From NCBI GenBank assembly GCA_963781705.1, contig CAWAGP010000010.1, positions 434,001 to 498,000 of the forward strand: DNA of 64,000 nucleotides, written 5' to 3'. Position numbers and translations under genes: made by a program. The notes beneath the pieces were generated by a model. That model was not told where the DNA came from and made no database searches. It worked only from the letters and a program-made list of their open reading frames with translations. Shown here in pieces: positions 29,056-37,415 of this stretch (position 1 is the first letter of the stretch; every line of letters begins with the position of its first letter). The stretch is from JALYGJ01 sp963781705. GTDB lineage: Bacteria; Chloroflexota; Limnocylindria; Limnocylindrales; CSP1-4.

Positions 29056-29651
29056 CCCTCGTGGACGGCACGCATGAGCAACTCGCTGCGGCTGGATACG
29101 CCATAGCGACGGAAGATTCGTCGCAGGTGGCTCTCAACAGTCCGCCGCGAGATCTTCATTTCGAAGGCGATTTCTGCGTTCGTGCAGCCCTCCGCCAGGT
29201 GACGCAGCAGTTCGACCTCGCGTTCGCTGGGCTGCGGCAACGCCTTCATTGTTGAGCCGCGCAACTTCGGGTCGTAGACGCTTCCGCCGGCGAAGACGAT
29301 GTTGAGCGCGTTGATCACGTCGCTGAGTGGCGATGACTTGAGCAGGTACCCGCCGGCGTCGCGACGCTGGGCCTGGGTGACCAGCGCGGGATGGTTGTAG
29401 CCGGACAGGAAGAGCACCCGCGTCGTGCCGTCCATGACCGCCGGAAGATCGAGCAGGTCCAGACCGAGCGATCCGTCGCCCAGGTAGACGTCCGCCAGCA
29501 CGGCGGCCGGCTTGTGCTGCTCTATCAGGCAGCGGGCTTCGTCCAGCGTCGCTGCCACGCCCAGCGTCGTGATGCCCGCCAGCGCTGCGAGCCCCTCCGC
29601 GAAGCTCTCGGCGACAGCCACGTGATCGTCCAATATCACTATGCCCGGCAC
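29025..29651 (-). CDS. NarL/LuxR-family response regulator
   Basis: 208 residues. The receiver domain has an acidic pocket VILDDH, phospho-acceptor Asp in VLADVYLGDGS, Ser in VLFLSGYNH and Lys in YLLKSSPL. The C-terminal LuxR-type helix-turn-helix reads SEREVELLRHLAEGCTNAEIA followed by ISRRTVESHLRRIFRRYGVSSRSEL. GTG 29651 puts the receiver at the N-terminus; the longer upstream frame contains no domain. It overlaps the first sensor gene and should be phosphorylated by the downstream histidine kinase. Targets are unknown; the neighbouring polysaccharide genes on the same strand are candidates. Confidence 0.9.
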   Translation of the reverse strand: MPGIVILDDHVAVAESFAEGLAALAGITTLGVAATLDEARCLIEQHKPAAVLADVYLGDGSLGLDLLDLPAVMDGTTRVLFLSGYNHPALVTQAQRRDAGGYLLKSSPLSDVINALNIVFAGGSVYDPKLRGSTMKALPQPSEREVELLRHLAEGCTNAEIAFEMKISRRTVESHLRRIFRRYGVSSRSELLMRAVHEGWIRTPAPRN

Positions 29652-29836
29652 AGGTCGAAACGACCTCCGAATTCCCCCACTTGTGCCTGCCCGGCGGATA
29701 GAGGTTAGTCCGTGCTTCGGCGGCGTGTGCGTCGATCCGGCGGTCGACCAGGTGGTCCGCAGCGGACTCGTAGGCGACATCGCTGTCGGGCCACGCACGT
29801 TTCCCGGCGTGCCCGCGAAGCGCGCATCGTCACCTG

Positions 29837-30607
29837 CTAACGACGCCGACGGCGCCGATAGGCGAACAGCCGCGTGGCATTCAGGTCGCACCAGACCAGG
29901 CCCGGCTCGGCGGGCATGGGCGCGCCCTGGGTGAGCGTCCTGACCCATGCGCTTGACGAGCCGGGAAAGCGGCTGGCGAAGATGTGCTCGTAGCGAGCGA
30001 CTGTGGCGCGATTGGCGGCCGTGTCGCGCACGACCCAGCACAAACCGACCGCGAACGGACCATCGTCGCCGCCCAGCGCGGTGGCGAGCGCGTGCGCCTC
30101 GTGCAGCTTGCGATCACTCGAGCGCGTTGCGTACCCCAGGTCGCCGAAGGTATTCCAGCACTCGTTGAGGACCATCCGGCGGTTGCGCCGATCCAGTAGC
30201 GCCGCGTCGCTGGAGCGTGCAGGGTCAGCCGGCCTGGTCGTCAGCTCGAAGCGGCCCTCCCAGCCGCCCGGCTTGGCCAGCTTCAGCACCAGCTCCTGGA
30301 TGGCCAAGTGGCCGGCGTCGGCGAGATCGGTCTGCGGGTCGCGCGCAAACTCGAACTTGAAGTAGCGACCAAGGACGTGTGCGAGCGCAAGCCAGGTCGC
30401 GGGTGGCAAGTTCGCGCCGCGGCCTGCCTCGACGCTTGCCAGCCGCGACCGACTGATGCCAACCCTTCCGGCCAGCGCCGCCTGCGTCAATCGCCGGCGC
30501 TTCCGGCTTGCCGCCAGCTCCACGCCGAGCGTTGCAGCCGCTGTGGTCGCCCGCTGCGCGCCGATGATCTGAGCCTGCGTCCGCTTGGTCCCGGGCATGT
30601 TCGCCAC
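29837..30607 (-). CDS. XRE-family DNA-binding protein with long C-terminal domain
   Basis: 256 residues. The N-terminal helix-turn-helix (LAASRKRRRLTQAALAGRVGISRSRLASVEAGRGANLP) is followed by about 170 residues with no recognised domain. Conserved-looking segments in that part are LTTRPADPARSSDAALLDRRNRRMVLNECWNTFGDLG and GLCWVVRDTAANRATVARY. The C-terminus ends in a run of arginines. It resembles the 45.2 kb protein in layout: HTH first, then a mixed alpha/beta domain with a conserved Asp and hydrophobic strands. ATG 30607 was used; ATG 30598 is also possible. Isolated gene, function unknown. Confidence 0.75.
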   Translation of the reverse strand: MANMPGTKRTQAQIIGAQRATTAAATLGVELAASRKRRRLTQAALAGRVGISRSRLASVEAGRGANLPPATWLALAHVLGRYFKFEFARDPQTDLADAGHLAIQELVLKLAKPGGWEGRFELTTRPADPARSSDAALLDRRNRRMVLNECWNTFGDLGYATRSSDRKLHEAHALATALGGDDGPFAVGLCWVVRDTAANRATVARYEHIFASRFPGSSSAWVRTLTQGAPMPAEPGLVWCDLNATRLFAYRRRRRR

Positions 30608-30914
30608 AGTGACAAAGCCGGCTTATCGGGCGCTTAAGGCCCACTTCACACTCCCTTGATGCGGGCGAGGGCACGCTTCGCAGTGTTCACTGAGCGTGGC
30701 CGAGGCAGGCAGGTGGGCCTTTGCGCTGTCTGGCCCGCGCCGTATCGGCCCGTTGGCTCGGTTATGTCAACGTTATGAACGTCACGGGGCTCAAGGCACC
30801 TGCCGCCGCGGGGAAACCTGCCTGCGATGGCAGTCACCATCGCGACAGTCAGGGCGCGGTCGCGTTCCGCACGGTCGCGTTCCGCGCGGTCGCGTTCCGC
30901 ACGATCGGGTTCGG
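30608..30914. other. Intergenic region containing a 15-bp tandem repeat
   Basis: No gene is supported here. Small open frames on both strands translate the GC-rich repeat only. The gap separates the XRE gene from a decayed PP-loop-like remnant. Confidence 0.5.
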
Positions 30915-30915
30915 T
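30856..30915. repeat. 15-bp tandem repeat, four units
   Basis: Units at 30856-30870, 30871-30885, 30886-30900 and a degenerate 30901-30915. The unit is GCGGTCGCGTTCCGC, alternating G or A at the first base. The first and third are identical. Confidence 0.9.
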
Positions 30916-31571
30916 CAGCGGGCAGGGCGGAGCGACTCGTAGCGGGACCGTGTCTTCGCCACTCCCCAGCGAAACAGCAGCGCGCCGGCGCGTGGCTCGT
31001 GGTGGATGAGGCTGTGCTGGCGTTCGGCCAGGCGCCGGGCAATCGGCCGGACGTGCAGCGTCCGCGCGGCGTGCAGCAGCCCGCGGTCGAAGCGAGTCAG
31101 GCGCGGCCGCGCGACGAGTGGCACGGGCGCGCCCTCCGCCGCGGCGAAGGCGGCGATCGAGGCCACGCTCGCCGGCGCGAACGCGGCTGCGCCCTGCTGG
31201 TGAAGTAGTGATGTTGCCGCGTGTTTCACGGTCGCGAAGGTGCCTCGCGCGATGCCTGCCTCCTCAGCGATGCGGCGCGGAATCGGCCGATCGTAGTAGC
31301 CACCGACCGACCGCGGAGCAAGCTCGCGCGACTCGGTTACCCGTTGCAGGCTGATGTTCTCGGTCATGGCGAACACCGGCAGCGCCAGATCGATGCAGTC
31401 GAGCCGCAGGCGGAACTCGGTCATCGACGTACGGGACAGATCGATCGGGTAGAGATCGTCACGCGGGTGGCGTCCGCGCCGCCACATCGCCGCGCGGCAA
31501 TGTGCGCCTCTCCCAGGCCCGCAGGTGCCGAAATTCCACGTGGGTGCCGAAATTCCATTTGAAACGGGCAC
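30915..31571 (-). pseudogene. C-terminal fragment of a PP-loop-like protein
   Basis: From about 31475 downward the translation reads DLSRTSMTEFRLRLDCIDLALPVF, then GGYYDRPIPRRIAEEAGIARGTFATVKHAATSLL, and ends FRWGVAKTRSRYE. I recall similar sequence (TEFRLR, GGxYDRPIPRRIxEEAG, F-GxxK) at the C-terminus of PP-loop/asparagine-synthase-like proteins encoded in bacterial polysaccharide loci. Nothing upstream gives the N-terminal catalytic domain, so this is probably a decayed fragment. The identification is from memory of the pattern and is tentative. Confidence 0.4.
31524..31557. repeat. 15-bp direct repeat pair
   Basis: GGTGCCGAAATTCCA occurs at 31524-31538 and again at 31543-31557, 19 bp apart. 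It lies at the broken end of the PP-loop-like fragment and may mark the end of a lost insertion sequence. Confidence 0.75.
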
Positions 31572-31797
31572 ATCGGCGGCTTTGCGGTTGTAATCGGCGG
31601 AAACTCGAGGGCGCGAGGTCGCTGCTGGGGAGCCAGACGCGCGACTCTCCGTTTGACGCGGAAATCGGTGGTCTTCAGGAGCTTGGCCGTCGTCAAGGTG
31701 GCCGGTTCGGGGTCGGGACGTTCGCTTGAAACGGAATCGCGCGGGGCGCGGGTCGCGGGGCGCGGGTCGACGGCGCCCGATCTCCTAATCTGAACCG

Positions 31798-33622
31798 GTG
31801 AATCCAGCGCGAAGATCGGCGCCGCCGCGGCCGAAGAGGATCGACGTTCCGGCACCTCGGGCGGGAGCTTCCGAGCGAGCCGAGTCGAGTGCCGGCGAGG
31901 TGCGCCTGCTCGGTAACGACGAACTGGCACGCATCTTCTACGAGATCGCCGACATGCTCGAGATCCAGGGCGAGCTGGCATTCAAGATCGCCGCGTACCG
32001 CCGGGCAGCCGAGTCGATTGCCACCGCCCAGACGGACGTGGCCCGCGCCTACCGCGCCGGCAAATCCCCCTCGGCTGCCCGGCGTGGGCAAGGCCATCGA
32101 CGAGAAGCTCGCCGAACTGGCCGCGACCGGCCGGCTGCGTTACCACGAACGCCTGCGCGCTGAAATACCGCCCACGGTCGTGGCGCTGCTGCAGGTGCCC
32201 GGCCTAGGCCCGCACACGGCCGGCGAGCTGTGGCGCCAGGCGAACATCGGCACGCTCGAGGAGTTGGAGGCGGCGGCGCGCGAGGGCCGCCTGCGCCAGT
32301 TGCGCGGCATGAGCGAGAAGACCGAGCAGCGGCTGCTCGACGGGCTGCGCGACGCTGCGCCGCCGGCCGCCGCGGCGGATGCGCCTGGGCGAGGCGCGCG
32401 AGGCCATCGAGCATGTCACGCGCCTGGTCGAGCAGGTCCCCGGCGTAACCGCGATCGTGCCCGCCGGGTCCTACCGGCGCGGCCGCGAGAGCGTGGCCGA
32501 CATCGACCTGCTGGTCGAAACCGATGATCCGGCCGCGGTCATCGAGTCACGGTCGCCTGCACGAGCGTCGGCCGCTGGTCGAGCGACGCGCGGACGGTCC
32601 GCAGGTCGACCTGATGACCATGCCGCCCGGCGCGGCCGGCACGTACCTGGTCCACTTCACCGGCTCGGCCGAGCACAACGTTCGCCTGCGCGCGATGGCG
32701 CGCGACCTGGGCTGGTCGCTCTCGGAGCACGGCTTCACGCGGCTCGACGACGCCGGCCAGCGAGTGACCTTCGCCACGGAAGCGGAGGTGTACGAGTTCC
32801 TGGGTCTGCCCTTCATCCCGCCCGCCTTGCGCGAGGACCGCGGCGAGATCGAGGCCGCCCTCGCCGGCACGCTGCCGGCCGCTGGTCACGCGCGACGATC
32901 TGCTGGGCGACGCGCACAGCCACTCCGACTGGTCGGACGGGCACTACCCGATCGAACGCATGACCCAGGCCGCGCGCGAGGCGGGCCTGCGCTACCAGGT
33001 GCTGACCGACCATTCCCAGAGCCTGGTCATCGCCCACGGCCTGTCGCCGGAGCGCGTCGAGCAGGAACGCCGCGTGATCGGCGAGCTGAACGAGGAATTT
33101 GCCCGCGAAGGCACCGATTTCCGGCTGCTGCACGGCTGCGAGCTGGAGATACGGGCCGACGGCCGGCTCGACTACGACGACGCGCTGCTCGCCCGCTTCG
33201 ACGTGGTCGTCGCGTCGCTGCACGTCGGCCGCCGCCAGCCGCGCGAGCAACTCATGGCTCGCTATCGCGTCGCGCTGCGTAATCCCAACGTGGACATAAT
33301 TGCCCACCCGTCGGGCCGCAAGATCGGCCTGCGCGACGACCTCGACCTCGACTGGGACGCGTTCTACCGGGAGGCGGCCGAGACGCGCACGGTGCTCGAG
33401 CTCAACGGGTCGGACGAGCGGCTCGACCTGGATGCCCGCCGCGCCCGCGCCGCACTCGAGGCGGGCAATCGGTTCGTGATCGACTCGGACGCCCATTACG
33501 TAAACGAGTTCGGCAACCTGGACTGGGGCGTGGCGCAGGCGCGGCGGGCGTGGCTGACACCGGCAGACGTGCTCAACACGCTGCCCCTCGACAGGTTTCT
33601 GGCCGCGGTCACGGACCACTGA
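31798..33622 (+). CDS. polX: DNA polymerase X with C-terminal PHP domain, four frameshifts
   Basis: Bacterial PolX, a gap-filling repair polymerase with a metal-dependent PHP exonuclease domain; about 605 residues. The N-terminal 8-kDa-like helical part (LARIFYEIADMLEIQGELAFKIAAYRRAAESI) and helix-hairpin-helix segments (LPGVGKAIDEKLAEL, VPGLGPHTAGELW) come first. The palm has AGSYRRGRESVADIDLLVE, with two catalytic Asp, and DGPQVDLM. The PHP domain has GDAHSHSDWSDG, LTDHSQSL, ASLHVGRRQ, IIAHPSGR and VIDSDAHYV. The frame changes near 32075, 32375, 32550 and 32880, each time returning to family sequence. GTG start 31798. Confidence 0.9.
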
Positions 33623-33636
33623 TAATTCGACACAGG

Positions 33637-34482
33637 GTGAGCGACGAACTGATCATCAACCTCTGCCCGACGGGCATGGTGCCAACCCGCGCCCAAACGC
33701 CGCATGTCCCGTTGACCCCGGAGGAGGTTGCCGCCGACGCGCGCCGCTGCTTCGACCTGGGCGTCTCGATCATCCATGTCCACCCACGCGACGCTGCGGG
33801 TGCGCCGACCCAATCTGTCGACCGAGCCGGTGAATTCCTGGCTGCGATCAGGCGCGCAGTCCCCGACATCGTCCTGTGCGCCACCACGAGCGGCCGCGTC
33901 GTCCCCGATCTCGAGCCGCGAGCCGCGGTGCTCGACATCGACGGGCCTGCCCGACCGGAAATGGCGAGCCTGACGCTGGGCTCGATGAACTTCCCGAAGC
34001 AGCCGTCGATCAATGCCCCAGACACGATCCAGGGCCTGGCCGAGCGGATGGCCGAGCGCGGGATCGTTCCCGAGTGGGAGATATTCGAGCTCGGAATGAT
34101 CGACTTCGCGCATTACCTCCGTGGCCACGGGCTACTGCGCGATCCCGTTTACGCGAACATCCTGCTCGGCTCGCTGGGCACGCTGTCGGCGACGCCGCAC
34201 AACCTCGCCCTCGCGGTGGAACGGCTCCCGCCGGGGGCGGTGTGGGCTGGCGCGGGCATCGGCCGGTTTCAGTTCCAGGTCAACACGCTGGCCATTGCCA
34301 TGGGCGGCCACGTTCGCGTCGGCCTCGAGGACAACATCTGGTTCGATGATTCACGCACCCGGCTGGCGACCAACCCGGCGCTCGTGGAAAGAGTCGTCGC
34401 CGTGGCGCGCGCGATGGGCCGCGAGCCCGCGACACCGGCGCACGTCAGGGAGCTTCTTCGGATCCCGCCGCTGGCCGCCTGA
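33637..34482 (+). CDS. Beta-keto acid cleavage enzyme (BKACE, DUF849)
   Basis: 281-residue TIM-barrel enzyme that condenses a beta-keto acid with acetyl-CoA, releasing acetoacetate. Seen: LIINLCPTGMVPTR at the N-terminus, GVSIIHVHPRD with the metal-binding His pair, VLCATTSGR, MASLTLGSMNFP, PEWEIFELGMI, NILLGSLGTLSA and GGHVRVGLEDNIWF, all BKACE signatures. GTG 33637 starts 14 bp after polX. No lysine-fermentation or carnitine genes are adjacent, so the substrate is unknown. Confidence 0.85.
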   Translation: MSDELIINLCPTGMVPTRAQTPHVPLTPEEVAADARRCFDLGVSIIHVHPRDAAGAPTQSVDRAGEFLAAIRRAVPDIVLCATTSGRVVPDLEPRAAVLDIDGPARPEMASLTLGSMNFPKQPSINAPDTIQGLAERMAERGIVPEWEIFELGMIDFAHYLRGHGLLRDPVYANILLGSLGTLSATPHNLALAVERLPPGAVWAGAGIGRFQFQVNTLAIAMGGHVRVGLEDNIWFDDSRTRLATNPALVERVVAVARAMGREPATPAHVRELLRIPPLAA

Positions 34483-34489
34483 CCCCAGT

Positions 34490-34990
34490 TCAGATCCGCT
34501 CCTCACTGCGGACTTCGCCCACGACGCGAGCGGGATTGCCGGCCACGATCGCGCCGTCGGGAACATCCTTGGTCACGACTGAGCCCGCGCCCACGAAGGC
34601 GTTCTCGCCGATGGTCACGCCGGGCAGCAGCACGCTGCCACCGCCCACGCGCGCGGCACGTCGAATTCGCGGCGCCCGCCGGTCGAAGGTCAGCGTCGCG
34701 CGCCGGTGGACGATCCGCTTGTCGTTCATGGTGATCACGCGCGGTCCGCAGAAGACGTCATCCTCGATCACGACGCCGCGCGTTATGTAGCAGCCGCTCT
34801 GGAGCGACACGTGATCGCCGATCACCACGTCACCTTCGATGTCGACAAAAGAGCCGATGCTGCAGCCCCGTCCCAGCACAGATTTGTCGCGGATGAACAC
34901 GAAATTCCCGAACTTCGTGTCCTGACCGACCACCGTGTCGGGGGAGATGACGTTGAACTGCCCGCGCAGGTCCATGAGTACCTCCGACAT
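34490..34990 (-). CDS. Left-handed beta-helix acyltransferase (WbpD/WlbB-like)
   Basis: 166 residues of hexapeptide repeats (VVGQDTKFGNFVFI, IGSFVDIEGDVVIGDHVSLQSG, ITRGVVIEDDVF) followed by PRVITMNDKR and the C-terminal coil GVTIGENAFVGAGSVVTKDVPDGAIVAGNPARV. This pattern is typical of trimeric acetyl-CoA-dependent N-acetyltransferases acting on UDP-amino sugars. Divergently transcribed from the glycosyltransferase, with 59 bp between the starts. With the aminotransferase and Gfo/Idh enzyme next door it fits WbpD/WlbB, which acetylates a 3-amino sugar. An O-acetyltransferase is the alternative. Confidence 0.8.
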   Translation of the reverse strand: MSEVLMDLRGQFNVISPDTVVGQDTKFGNFVFIRDKSVLGRGCSIGSFVDIEGDVVIGDHVSLQSGCYITRGVVIEDDVFCGPRVITMNDKRIVHRRATLTFDRRAPRIRRAARVGGGSVLLPGVTIGENAFVGAGSVVTKDVPDGAIVAGNPARVVGEVRSEERI

Positions 34991-35049
34991 TGTTCGCGGC
35001 CTCGGTTCCCGAGTGGCACACGTGCGTCGCGGCTGCGATCCTACGTCCG

Positions 35050-36306
35050 ATGCGCGTCCTGCTGACCAACTGGCGGCTTGAGCACCGCGCCGGTTCGGAG
35101 CTGTATCTGCTCGACGTGGCCCGCTGGCTGCGTGATCACGGACATATCCCCATCGCCTACGCGCCGCGCCTGGGCTCGTTCGCCGACGAGATCCGGAGCG
35201 AAGCGATTGGCGTCATCGACGACCTGCGCATGATGGCCGAACCGCCAGAGGTGATTCACGGCCAGCACCATCTCTCGACGATGACCGCGATCGCGCAATT
35301 CCCGGGCGTGCCGGTCGTCGCTTACTGCCATGGCTGGGTGCCGTGGGAGGAGATGCCCATTCGGCACCCCTCCATTCGCCGGTATATCGCCGTCAGCCGG
35401 CATACTCGGGACCGAATCGTGCTCGAATCGGGCATCGACCCTTCCCTGGTGTCGGTCGTGCCGAACTTCGTCGACCTTGAGCGATTCCAGGCCAGGACGG
35501 AAATATCCGATCGTCCGCGCCGGGCATTGATTTTCAGCAACTACGCGGTGCGCGGCGTGGACTGGGTCGAGGCCATCACGGCTGCGTGCGCGGCGCAGAA
35601 CATCACCCTCGAGGTGGCCGGCCTGGGCTACGGCACCCCGCTGGAGCGGCCCGAGCGACACCTGCGCGACTTCGACCTCGTCTTTGCCAAGGCGCGGGCG
35701 GCCATGGAGGCGATGGCGACCGGTGCCGCCGTGATCCTGTGCGATGCAACGGGCCTGGGGCCGCTCGTTACGCCCGAGCGCTTCGATGAGTTGCGCGAGG
35801 GCAACTTCGGGATGCTGATTCTGGGCTCCGCCCACGACCGGTCGCTCATCGAAGCGGCGATCCAGGAATATGAACCCGGCCGTGTCAGGACGGTCACAGA
35901 TACGGTCCGGCGCACGCTGAGCAGGGCCGACGTCGTGCCGCGCATCGTCGAGCTCTACGAAGAAGCGGTCGCCGATGCAAAGCGCCGGCCGACCGACGAA
36001 AGGGAGGCGACCGCTGCGCTCGCGGATTACATGTACCAGCTCAACAAACTTGACCCGGTGCCGGCCGAGCCCCTTCGTCAGCGGTACGAGGAGCAATTGA
36101 ACGCCGCATATCGGGCTCTCGATCTGGCGCGCGCGGGACACTGGGCAGTCACCGTGCCGGAGGAGAATGCGGCACTGCAGGGAAAGCTCGTGGCAGCCGA
36201 AGCAGAGCTTGAAACGATGCGAAATTCAACGTCGTGGCGTATGACGGGACCACTGCGTCGTCTCGGGTCCTCGGCCAGGAAGGTGGCATTCCGCTGGCGG
36301 AAGTAG
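35050..36306 (+). CDS. Glycosyltransferase, GT4-like
   Basis: 418 residues. N-terminal MRVLLTNWRLEHRAGSELYLLDVARWLRDHGH is a GT4 acceptor-side motif; IAVSRHTRDRIVLESGIDPSLVSVVPNFVDLERF is the standard inter-domain segment. Residues 225-250 (DLVFAKARAAMEAMATGAAVILCDATGLGPLV) stand in for the EX7E nucleotide-sugar site. The last 60 residues form a coiled coil (NAALQGKLVAAEAELETMR) and a basic tail ending FRWRK. ATG 35050 was chosen because the upstream frame extends into the divergent promoter region. First gene of the aminotransferase/oxidoreductase operon. Confidence 0.85.
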   Translation: MRVLLTNWRLEHRAGSELYLLDVARWLRDHGHIPIAYAPRLGSFADEIRSEAIGVIDDLRMMAEPPEVIHGQHHLSTMTAIAQFPGVPVVAYCHGWVPWEEMPIRHPSIRRYIAVSRHTRDRIVLESGIDPSLVSVVPNFVDLERFQARTEISDRPRRALIFSNYAVRGVDWVEAITAACAAQNITLEVAGLGYGTPLERPERHLRDFDLVFAKARAAMEAMATGAAVILCDATGLGPLVTPERFDELREGNFGMLILGSAHDRSLIEAAIQEYEPGRVRTVTDTVRRTLSRADVVPRIVELYEEAVADAKRRPTDEREATAALADYMYQLNKLDPVPAEPLRQRYEEQLNAAYRALDLARAGHWAVTVPEENAALQGKLVAAEAELETMRNSTSWRMTGPLRRLGSSARKVAFRWRK

Positions 36307-37415
36307 GCAGCGCCGCGGACCGCCCGATCCCGCTGGCGCGTCCTGATCTCGGTCCGGCCGAAGAAGCGGCGGTCCTTGAGGTCTTGCGCTCGGGCAACCT
36401 GGCGATGGGCGAGCGCACCGCAGAGCTGGAGTCGGCCTGGGCCGACTACTGCGGCGTCGGGCACGCGGTGTTCATGGCGAACGGCACGCTGGCCATGGAA
36501 CTCCTGTTGCACGCGTTGGGCTTGGCGGCCGGCGACGAGGTAATCACCGTCAGTTTCAGTTTCAACGCCACCGCGAGCTCCATCCTGCGCGTCGGCGCCA
36601 TTCCCGTCTTCGTCGACGTCCGCGACGACGACTTCGGCATGGATCCCGAGCTCGTCGAGCGCGCGATCACCCCACGCACGAGGGCCATCATGCCGGTCCA
36701 TCTCTATGGCCTGATGGCCGACATGGCGCCGCTCACGGACATCGCCCATCGGCACGGACTGATCGTCATCCAGGATGCCGCCCAGGCAATCGGTGCGCGC
36801 TACGCCGGCCGCAGCGTGGCCCAGTGGGGAGCGGCGATGTTCAGCCTGTACGCGACGAAGAACGTTGTCGCGGGCGAAGGCGGCATGATCACCACGGACG
36901 ACGACGCGCTGGCCGACCGATTGCGCCTCTTGCGTAACCACGGCATGCGCACTCGAGACGAGCACGCCGAGTTGGCAACCAACGCAAAGCCCACCGACAT
37001 TGCGGCTGCCATCGCTCTCGTCCAGCTACGCAAACTCGGCGCCGCCATGGCGCGGCGACAGGCAAATGCGGCACGCCTCTCGGCCGGGCTCGAGGGCTAC
37101 CTCGTGCCGAGCGTCCCGCCCGGCCGCGTCCACGCCTGGCATCAATACACCGTCCGCTTTCCGGCGGGCCGGGACGAGATCGCGAGCGAGCTGGGCGAAC
37201 GAGGCATCGGCTGCGAGGTCTACTACCGCACGCCGATCCACCGTCAGCCCTACGTCCGCAGCTACCTGCCCGAGGTGGCCGCACTGTCGCTCTCCGTCAC
37301 CGACCGACTCAGCCGCGAGGTCCTGTCGCTTCCGGTGCGGCCGAATCTGACCGAGGCCGAAATCGATCGAGTCATCAGCGCGGTCCGAGAAGCCGCCCGG
37401 CCAACCGTCGGCTGA
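36234..37415 (+). CDS. DegT/DnrJ/EryC1/StrS aminotransferase (WbpE/WlbC-like)
   Basis: About 393 residues from GTG 36234, or shorter; conserved sequence starts at RPIPLARPDLGPAEEAAV, near residue 30. PLP fold: MANGTLAMELLLHAL, ITVSFSFNATASSILRVGAIPVFVDV, QDAAQAIGA and FSLYATKNVVAGEGG with the Schiff-base lysine. HAWHQYTVRF and CEVYYRTPIHRQPY form the C-terminal domain. The family aminates keto-sugars on UDP. The start overlaps the glycosyltransferase by 73 bp; no ATG is available near the conserved N-terminus, so the true start is uncertain. Its stop overlaps the next ATG (TGATG). Confidence 0.88.
   Translation: MAYDGTTASSRVLGQEGGIPLAEVGSAADRPIPLARPDLGPAEEAAVLEVLRSGNLAMGERTAELESAWADYCGVGHAVFMANGTLAMELLLHALGLAAGDEVITVSFSFNATASSILRVGAIPVFVDVRDDDFGMDPELVERAITPRTRAIMPVHLYGLMADMAPLTDIAHRHGLIVIQDAAQAIGARYAGRSVAQWGAAMFSLYATKNVVAGEGGMITTDDDALADRLRLLRNHGMRTRDEHAELATNAKPTDIAAAIALVQLRKLGAAMARRQANAARLSAGLEGYLVPSVPPGRVHAWHQYTVRFPAGRDEIASELGERGIGCEVYYRTPIHRQPYVRSYLPEVAALSLSVTDRLSREVLSLPVRPNLTEAEIDRVISAVREAARPTVG

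Noticed and set aside
28045..29106. 353-residue plus-strand open frame opposite the first sensor gene
   Set aside because: Low-complexity Gln/Arg/Gly-rich product of an antisense frame; the minus-strand protein has clear membrane helices and operon overlaps.
30696..31208. 170-residue plus-strand open frame
   Set aside because: Translates the 15-bp tandem and the antisense of the PP-loop-like remnant; no start signal or domain.
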